From contig DATLSE010000020.1 of NCBI GenBank assembly GCA_035534295.1, positions 41,898 to 105,897 on the forward strand: a stretch of DNA of 64,000 nt. The letters run 5' to 3'. Position 1 is the first letter of the stretch. Each line of letters opens with the position of its first letter. Of this stretch, positions 60,101 to 64,000 are shown piece by piece. Source of the DNA: DATKQJ01 sp035534295 (lineage in GTDB: Bacteria > Chloroflexota > Dormibacteria > Dormibacterales > Dormibacteraceae). The notes beneath the pieces are model-generated. The model was not told the origin of the DNA and ran no database searches. It worked only from the letters and a program-made list of their open reading frames with translations. A program made the translations under genes and the position numbers.

Positions 60101-62539
60101 ATCACCCAGAACCCGGTCGACCACACGGTCCTGCTGCCGTACCGCGACGGTGACACCGTCACGCTCCAAGGCTACGACTACACCGATCCAACTCTGGGCC
60201 TCTACACCTTCGACAGCTGGTACGTGCACAACGGACCCTCCAGCCCCGGGAAGACGCTCACGTTCACGGCCGCGCCGAACCTCGACATCTCCCCCGTCCT
60301 GGTCCGTCCCTGCTACCAGGTGGCAATCAGCTACAACGACCCCGCGGGCGGCTCGGCCAGGGCCGAGGTGGGCTCCTACAACGGCGGTGGCCCCACCTGC
60401 CTCCGGCCTGACGGCAGCGGCGGGTTCCATTACGGCGACCAGGTTCTCGTCGTGGTCACCGAGAAGATCACCATGACCCGCGTCAACCAGGGTGGGTACC
60501 CGTACAGCTACATGAGCAACCCGAGCTACAACCTGTCCGGGATCAAGCTGACGGGGACCGACCAGTCGGGCGGCCTCACCGGTGGCAGCGTCCTCGGCGA
60601 GGGCAGCCGCTACGCGTTCTCCGTGCACGGCGACAACGCGGTCGCTGTCACCTTCGCCGCCTGCCACCAGGTCGTGGCCCAGACCGACCCAACCTTTCCG
60701 GTCTTCGTCAACGGTAAGGCCGTGTCACCCGGGTCGGTGACGGTGTCGGGGACCGGCTGTCACGACGACACCGGAAACCCGGCCGATGGCTGGTATGCAG
60801 GGCCGGCCACGGTGACGGCGACACCCGGCGCCGGCTTCGAGTTCTATACCTGGCGGGGCGACACCTCGAGCGGCCTGACGCCGTCGCTGCCGCTGACGGT
60901 GGCCCCGGCCACGGTGACGCTTGATGGCAAGGCAGACCACCACCTGACTGCCACCTTCGGGACGCCGAACAGCTGCTACCCGGTCCCGCTCGAGATCGGG
61001 TCGCTCAAGTTCGACCTGCCGACCCTTGAAAAGGGTTGGCTGGGCGCCGTCCCGACCACGCCCTACGGCAGCCTGAGCGTCGACGCGACGACGCCCGAGC
61101 ACACCAACGGTCACGGCTACTGCCCGCCGGGCATGTACGAGGCCGGATCGACGATCTCTGTCGACGCCAACGGGAACGACGGCATCTTCACCGGCTTCAT
61201 GGCCCGGCGGATCGGATTCAACGCCGACGGCACTCTCAACAACTACAGCACCAACCTGCTCGGTCCGCTCGGCCAGGACGGGTCTCCGCTCTCGGGTAGC
61301 GACGTCGGCCGGCCGCAGAGCCAGATCTTCCTGGTCCTGCCGCCCGCGGGTGGCGGCACGGTGGTCGGCATCCAGGCCTGGTTCTGCTACCCGGTCGATC
61401 TCACCCAGGTGGCGCTCGCACCCAGCGGAGCAGGTTTCCAGCCCCCGCTGGCAATGGTTGGGTTTGACTCCGCCACGTCGGGCAACCAGTGCCCGGTCGC
61501 GCCATCCACCTTCCTTCCCGGGACCACGGTCACCGCCACCGAGCACCCAACGCCCGGATACACGTTCAAGGATTGGGAGGGGTCGGCCGGCGGGACCTCG
61601 GCCTCCATCAGCGCGGTGGCGGACCGGCCGCTCGGCCTGAACGCGGTCTTCAACGGCGCCTGCTACTCGCTGACGGTCGACGCCGTCTACACCAGCGGCA
61701 GCCCGGGGCCCGCGGATGAGATCCGTTCCGACCAACCCAACTGTCCAGGCTTCGACGCCTCCAAGGGGATGTACCTGGCCGGCACCGTGGTCGCGCTGCA
61801 GGCTCCCGACAAGGGGTCCCAGGAGCCGTTCGAAGGTTGGTCGGGCGCCGACAGCAGCAGCGGGCTGCTCGGCATCGTGACGATGAACTCCGACAAGACG
61901 CTGCACGCGCTCTACAACGACGACCTGAACCACCCGCTGGCCAGCGCTTCCGCCTTCGGAACCTATATGAACGCGGTCGGCAAGGCCACCGTCGGACTCC
62001 TTGCGACCGCCATCTCCAGCTACGTGCTGAACTTCACGTCCGCCGGTCTAATCGGCCTGGTCGGCACCATCGGGAGCAGCCTGGGTGCGATCGGCGTTCC
62101 CTACGCCGGCCAGATCGGGAGCATCTTCAGCGACCTCTCCAGCACCCTGACCGGGCCGCTCAACTGCGTCGGCACCTGGGGCCTGGGCAACGGGGGCTCG
62201 AGCGGTAACGCCTACACCCAGGGGGCGGGCTACGGGAAGACGGCCGGCAGCGCCGCCAACACCGTCGGCAACACGGCCGTGGGCGAGGGCGCGCTCGGCG
62301 GCCTGGCCCAGAAGATCGACGCGGTCAAGAACTTCACCGCGGCGAACGCGGACACCCTTTCGGACGCCCAGAAGACCGGCTATGCCCTGAAATGGATAGC
62401 GCTCGGGGTCCAGGTCGGGATGCAGCTGACGACGGCCAGCGTCAACGCCGACTGGAGCATGGACTCGTTCGAGAGCTCGATGAGCACCTGCCTCTCGAAC
62501 CAGGGCAACAACCTCTCGAACTCGGTGACGGGTATCTAG
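54125..62539 (+). CDS. Giant multi-domain membrane-anchored surface protein (2,804 residues)
   Basis: Domains in order: about six membrane helices (residues 34-310); a second signal-like helix (338-366); a Pro/Ser/Thr/Ala linker (366-420); a parallel beta-helix (about 426-729, starting LSVSNLGASGAGSLAAAVSQ); about 12 Ig-like domain-3 modules of 90-100 residues (about 733-1890; e.g. YGQAVSLTATVTA, ITAYYSGDSTHG); seven two-cysteine beta modules (1890-2600); and an Ala/Gly-rich helical C-terminus (2600-2804) with no sortase or GPI-like signal. TTG at 54125 follows AGGAAGGGGGG. An adhesin or cell-envelope protein is the best guess; the fused membrane N-terminus is unusual. Confidence 0.85.
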   Translation: MSSEQSDGHGLGSEPGPGPISVATARLTVRAIRRSWRALLAISFLTVVAGGLADMGAGDFVRLALPAEFGWVHQWFPTRQYSILGIETAAVRTALEGAAFALGFGATAVVTAAGLGRERLSGLWALSHSGTRLLTLTATYLAYGLAAIALAVVSVPLLLLAPIGIPVAVAGMVLWVIRPGRRPLARWMITLGLPFGLLVHWSVLLALALPAVAIDGERPLNSLRASRRLVAGRWLQVALILVGTGVTVLAVTLGMSLLVSAAAALASTQQPASPPAWVGGLFLVVSVVVSQVPAVALSALYVLLRDNPKLGPTAGQPVVPRLRPAFGLGTATFMSRIARSVSLATLTAVLAATLAPAAGSTVFAAPAPAPAATASPAAPTPSPTSTPAPATTSSPAPSPTPAPKSSATPRPLAPARAATVRRFAALNLSVSNLGASGAGSLAAAVSQANAAPGSTITFSVSGTITLAATLNVTATTTIDGTGQAVVISGGDTVPVMTTAFNTVTVRNLTIAHGQAAAGSGLAGGFTSGGGSNTFTDVTFDSNRGDTAGGLYNRGLTTITDSTFHANYAGNGGGALTVAESTVATNDTFVLNTGTGPIPTGGAIWVTGSLTGNGLTVVESTGGGIDYQSSYVSLQNSMLDGNGNGDCFGFSLAVSAGNTDSDHSCGGGGLNGPSGFAQNLASLGGSTQTVQLLPGSQAIGAGNSATCPATDQRGVARPAGACDSGAYQFRPDVNVAFNTDAGAYNFSQNVVMTATVTPVYETTPLQLTQYSDVTFYDGGTLLGPASAFSSPNVAVFSYSGLAIGPHSLTAHYAGFTRGWTPTVAAPVAITVLGSLSTITVGSSLNPSTNGQSVNFTANLTSAPAGSATGTISFLDGATVLAALPVVSDTASFTTSALTVGHHSITAYYSGDSTHGTATSSVLDQNVKDTTTTVATVVSPQTYGNAVVSVTVTSPTGIPSGGFSCNFGSSGSSGVLDGTGHGTCSGATFAPGSGNVSVSYGGDDGHDPSSTTVALTINVANTSQVLALSPASAVFGQPVTLTATVTASGTSAVPTGSVNFQQGGVTFASAALNASGVASTNVNPLPPLGSTTYTSVYVPGTGFNVTTDGSTSATVAAAPTTTDLAAVPTASAYGQAVSLTATVTAGGGSLATPTGSILFSDGAGYVQTVPLSPAGAASATAVAAPATLTVGSHPITATLLPDPGFAASVSAPSTVTVSTAATATGLAASPAGFSAYGQPVTLTATVSPSGPGGSVPTGAAEFFDGAIDLGGVPLDGSGVAVMTIGVPSLGAHSWAAHYGGTASYLASNSAALAYTVYAVPTQLTASAGGTFVYGSPVTISANVIAIPATTVTGAVTFTALPSNVLIGTANVDGSGNASITSSTVPGDTTDIFVLFSATPQFQASGHNVLVTMTRATPSISLNVTPNSGVVFGTVTLTATLTGISPTDVPQGFVTPAIDFSPLPQDAVDAAGVTTRTIVSPAEGQHTFTVAYAGDRDYAPLAQGFGGFVNFYVNGADPGLALASSPDPAGIGVPFTLTATVAPSNGQMPQGTVEFLETSNGLNLLGSATLVNGTASITTSWPSAATLNLRAVYSSSDPYFTDTTLNRTLTVERLPTTTAVGINSIPPWLANQTLTLAAFVASTAPVSGGTVSFFDGTKFLGAASVSGQTATLDVTTLQAGSHALVARFSGSMGFAASVSTVATELISAHPTSITILAAPPSAVINQADLVTVTLVRTDGFTGYPTATTTVTSGAQVCTVSGLGGSCMMTWSSKGPETISATFAGDAVFAPSTATLTINVTLAPPILVASVDPAVTWVAGDPVTVTWSMPVATPTPTGTGSVLNAGLRGCTNQPVAGSCAVIVPGTGSQTITVSYSGDANYAPATQTVTGVALACHRFTIYASPSNFGSFDLFPAPTCNNGRGYVDGSSVLVIPQPTAHHQFVSFDGYPATTTFLQLTITQDTFLVGRFGYICDTVSVAYVPKAQWSPVTTPDCGSITQNPVDHTVLLPYRDGDTVTLQGYDYTDPTLGLYTFDSWYVHNGPSSPGKTLTFTAAPNLDISPVLVRPCYQVAISYNDPAGGSARAEVGSYNGGGPTCLRPDGSGGFHYGDQVLVVVTEKITMTRVNQGGYPYSYMSNPSYNLSGIKLTGTDQSGGLTGGSVLGEGSRYAFSVHGDNAVAVTFAACHQVVAQTDPTFPVFVNGKAVSPGSVTVSGTGCHDDTGNPADGWYAGPATVTATPGAGFEFYTWRGDTSSGLTPSLPLTVAPATVTLDGKADHHLTATFGTPNSCYPVPLEIGSLKFDLPTLEKGWLGAVPTTPYGSLSVDATTPEHTNGHGYCPPGMYEAGSTISVDANGNDGIFTGFMARRIGFNADGTLNNYSTNLLGPLGQDGSPLSGSDVGRPQSQIFLVLPPAGGGTVVGIQAWFCYPVDLTQVALAPSGAGFQPPLAMVGFDSATSGNQCPVAPSTFLPGTTVTATEHPTPGYTFKDWEGSAGGTSASISAVADRPLGLNAVFNGACYSLTVDAVYTSGSPGPADEIRSDQPNCPGFDASKGMYLAGTVVALQAPDKGSQEPFEGWSGADSSSGLLGIVTMNSDKTLHALYNDDLNHPLASASAFGTYMNAVGKATVGLLATAISSYVLNFTSAGLIGLVGTIGSSLGAIGVPYAGQIGSIFSDLSSTLTGPLNCVGTWGLGNGGSSGNAYTQGAGYGKTAGSAANTVGNTAVGEGALGGLAQKIDAVKNFTAANADTLSDAQKTGYALKWIALGVQVGMQLTTASVNADWSMDSFESSMSTCLSNQGNNLSNSVTGI
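56320..59790 (+). repeat. About 12 tandem Ig-like module coding repeats
   Basis: Within the giant gene, each module encodes the pattern GQxVxLTATV, then GTVxFxDG, then AHYxGDxxY-type endings (e.g. TAYYSGD, AHYAGF, VAYAGDRDY). Modules differ strongly in sequence, so this is ancient domain duplication rather than recent repeat expansion. Confidence 0.8.
59790..61910 (+). repeat. Seven two-cysteine module coding repeats
   Basis: Modules begin with CHRF, CDTV, CYQV, CHQV, CYPV, CYPV and CYSL. Each has a second Cys (e.g. TCNNGRGY, NCPGFDAS) and usually ends in an aromatic FxxWxG turn (FDSWYVH, FYTWRGD, FKDWEGS, FEGWSG), resembling InlB B-type beta repeats. A conserved intramodule disulfide is likely. 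Confidence 0.7.
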
Positions 62540-62987
62540 CCCAGCAGGTCGAGCAGGTCCTCGCCAAATCCGCTCCTAACGTAACGGGCCGCTTCAAACA
62601 GAGTCGAAGAGCAGGCCCGGAGGCACGAAGTCGAGGGCTTCGAGGTCCTCTCTCGAGCAGCATAGGCTTCGACCTGCTCTTAGTCGGCAAGGCCGTTCCG
62701 ATGACGATCGGCCACCCCAATTGGTCTCAGCCCCCCAACGCAAACGTCTGGGCTTAGTAGGGCCGGACCCGCCAGTTGCTCGATGAGGCTTTCAGTGGCC
62801 TTGGCGACCGTGACACAGAATCTACAGTCCGCACTTAGCCTTCAGGGCGCAAATTCTTGTGTCAACACTGTGTCGCGGGAGGCATCTGAGGCCGATCCGA
62901 CTGCCGCTCAATCCTTGGATTTAGGTTCAAAAACGCCTCCTTGTGGGAGGTGGTGGGTCGAGGCGGACTGTAAGCCGGGTCGGCCAG
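62540..62987. other. Intergenic region without a supported gene
   Basis: No ribosome binding site and start combine with a protein-like frame. A short in-frame stretch near 62670-62757 (FDLLLVGKAVPMTIGHPNW) looks protein-like but has no beginning and may be a remnant. GACACAG (about 62810) and CTGTGTC (about 62869) form a small inverted pair. Confidence 0.45.
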
Positions 62988-63242
62988 GTCGAGAGCCTCG
63001 GGCAGGCGCTCCGCCTGCCGGTGTTCCTCACTACGCTGACCGAGGACTCGGTAGCGGCAGTGAAGAACGCCTACGAACTGCTACCGTCGCGGGTCCGGGC
63101 TTTCATCGAGGAGTACGACCAGGAAATCCCCCAAGGTGTGAAGGATCACCCGGCGTACGAGTTCCGGGTCTACCTGATCCCGAAGACCTCATCGGAGAAG
63201 GAGGCGGACGCCGCCGTCGAGTTCGTCAAACCACCTCCCGCC
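62988..63242 (+). pseudogene. Decayed fragment of an unrecognised (possibly DUF3644-like) protein
   Basis: About 85 residues read like real protein: LPVFLTTLTEDSVAAVKNAY, then SRVRAFIEEYDQEIPQGVKD, then YEFRVYLIPKTSSEKEADAA. No plausible start lies upstream, and after EFVK the frame turns into low-complexity sequence. The spacing recalls the DUF3644 family of accessory/defence-linked proteins, but I am not sure. It is best treated as a gene remnant. Confidence 0.5.
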
Positions 63243-63297
63243 GTGTGCCCGGCGCACAGCCAAGGAGGCGACTGCGACCATCGCCATCCACGTGATC

Positions 63298-63327
63298 TGA
63301 CCCCTAAAAACTGGTCCACATGGACCA
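63298..63327. repeat. Palindrome with possible insertion-sequence end
   Basis: TGACCCCTAAAAACTGGTCC (63298-63317) is followed by the second arm of the 7-bp palindrome TGGTCCA-CA-TGGACCA (63312-63327). Starts such as TGACCCC...GGTCC resemble ends of IS3-type elements. No transposase is visible, so this would be a solo end or scar beside the decayed fragment. Confidence 0.35.
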
Positions 63328-63387
63328 TCTCCTGAGTTGGACCGAGGTCCTCTAAATCTGATTCGCGGCGTGACGACAGCGGAGTGG

Positions 63388-64000
63388 CTACGCAAGCCGG
63401 TGAAGACCGAGCCTCCTGAAGGCGACGGCTTTGAGCATATCGACCACCAAGGCCCACAGAGCCACAGCGGCGAGGATCATCCCCAGGAGCGCGAACGAGA
63501 TTGGAGTCATCAGCCAGCCGGCGACGGCAAGCACAGCGACTGTGACGAGCACGAAACCGGAGACGGCGAGCAGCCAGCTGCCCGGACGCGAGCGCCAGGC
63601 CAGGCGCGGCTCCCGCACCAGGTACACCGTTGCCTGCGTGCTGAAGGCGAGGGTCACAAATGCCACCGTCTGCAGGTGTGCGAGGTCAAGCCCAAGCCTG
63701 GTTCGCGCCACGAAGAAGATGGTCAGGCTGAGCAAGAGAAAGGGAAACGCGACCGCTGAAGCGCCCAGCAGCAGCTGGTTGACTCGCCATCGGTCGGGCC
63801 GGCTCGAGGCAACAACCCGATCGGTGGTGATCGTCATCGTGGAGAAGTCATTCGCAACAAGAAGCAAGACCATGAGTATCGGCGTCAGGGCAAAGAGGCC
63901 TGTCGTCAAGAAGATCACGCTCAGGAAGATCGGCATCTCGATCTTCTTGGCGCTGGCGTTGAGGGCATAGGTCAGCATCCGTTGGTAGGTGCGCCGGCTC
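63388..64000 (-). CDS. P-type cation-transporting ATPase, C-terminal part (cut by window edge)
   Basis: The visible 203 residues are the C-terminal membrane domain: SRRTYQRMLTYALNASAKKI enters helix M5/M6, VLLLVANDFSTMTITTDRV is the M6-loop motif, and LGLDLAHLQTVAFVTLAFS with REPRLAWRSRPGSWL forms the next helices. The pattern is that of plasma-membrane H+-ATPase-like (P-type IIIA) pumps. The DKTGT phosphorylation domain lies beyond the right edge. The ion is unproven. Confidence 0.8.
   Translation of the reverse strand, partial: SRRTYQRMLTYALNASAKKIEMPIFLSVIFLTTGLFALTPILMVLLLVANDFSTMTITTDRVVASSRPDRWRVNQLLLGASAVAFPFLLLSLTIFFVARTRLGLDLAHLQTVAFVTLAFSTQATVYLVREPRLAWRSRPGSWLLAVSGFVLVTVAVLAVAGWLMTPISFALLGMILAAVALWALVVDMLKAVAFRRLGLHRLA

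Noticed and set aside
56320..61910. CRISPR or satellite-like DNA repeats
   Set aside because: The repeats exist at protein level only; DNA units diverge and show no constant repeat with spacers.
54125..62539. Phage tail fibre or autotransporter
   Set aside because: There are no phage genes nearby and no C-terminal beta-barrel; the polytopic N-terminus fits neither.
62783..63295. 170-residue plus-strand open frame
   Set aside because: Arg/Gly/Pro-rich composition; the overlapping frame 62988-63242 is the protein-like one.

Overview
The window is a GC-rich bacterial chromosome segment dominated by housekeeping genes. A small-basic-protein gene (DUF1290) sits inside a dcw cell-wall cluster. 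There is also a DUF3090/SCO1664 gene pair, an InhA-like FabI, a type-2 isoleucyl-tRNA synthetase and a tmRNA tag ending in ALALAA. Together these point to a deep Terrabacteria lineage near Chloroflexota or Dormibacterota, sharing genes with Actinobacteriota. That placement is inference; no rRNA is present.

Layout. Bases 1-9272 are a minus-strand run: prfA (cut by the window edge), yqhQ, rpmE, a site-2 protease, a degenerate GlpX, pyrG, a metallo-beta-lactamase-fold protein, argS, a degenerate HtrA and a GNAT acetyltransferase. A plus-strand tRNA-Thr(CGU) and a strong hairpin separate this run from dnaK. A plus-strand cassette (11.4-14.8 kb) holds an unknown protein, DUF3090, an SCO1664-type kinase-fold protein and two membrane proteins. 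From 14.8 to 19.9 kb lie RNase H, fabI, ctaB, a Sco-thioredoxin fusion, a LOG-type protein and a GNAT protein. At 19.9-22.5 kb a receiver protein faces a MerR-receiver fusion coupled to a two-domain KaiC-like ATPase.

From 52.4 down to 22.8 kb runs about 30 kb of almost uninterrupted minus-strand genes: mraZ, rsmH, ftsL, ftsI, murF, mraY, murD, ftsW, murG, murC, murB, ddl, ftsQ, sbp, ftsA, ftsZ, nrdR, pgeF, yggS, yggT, ileS, lspA, rluD, gmk, coaBC, a lipoprotein, priA, def, fmt, smpB and ssrA. Many genes overlap by 4 bp (NTGA). Four tandem 10-bp MraZ boxes lie upstream of mraZ. The usual murE, sepF and rpoZ are absent from their expected slots.

From 52.6 kb to the end the window looks accessory: a long intergenic region with nested palindromes, an SDR oxidoreductase, an 8.4-kb gene for a giant membrane-anchored multi-domain protein, a decayed gene fragment beside a palindrome, and the C-terminal part of a P-type cation ATPase cut by the window edge.

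The most interesting points are two enzymes that have lost catalytic residues (GlpX-like and HtrA-like), the KaiC/MerR-receiver module, the Sco-thioredoxin fusion, the giant surface protein with seven two-cysteine modules, a changed histidine motif in MraY, and three genes whose conserved N-termini seem to need CTG start codons.
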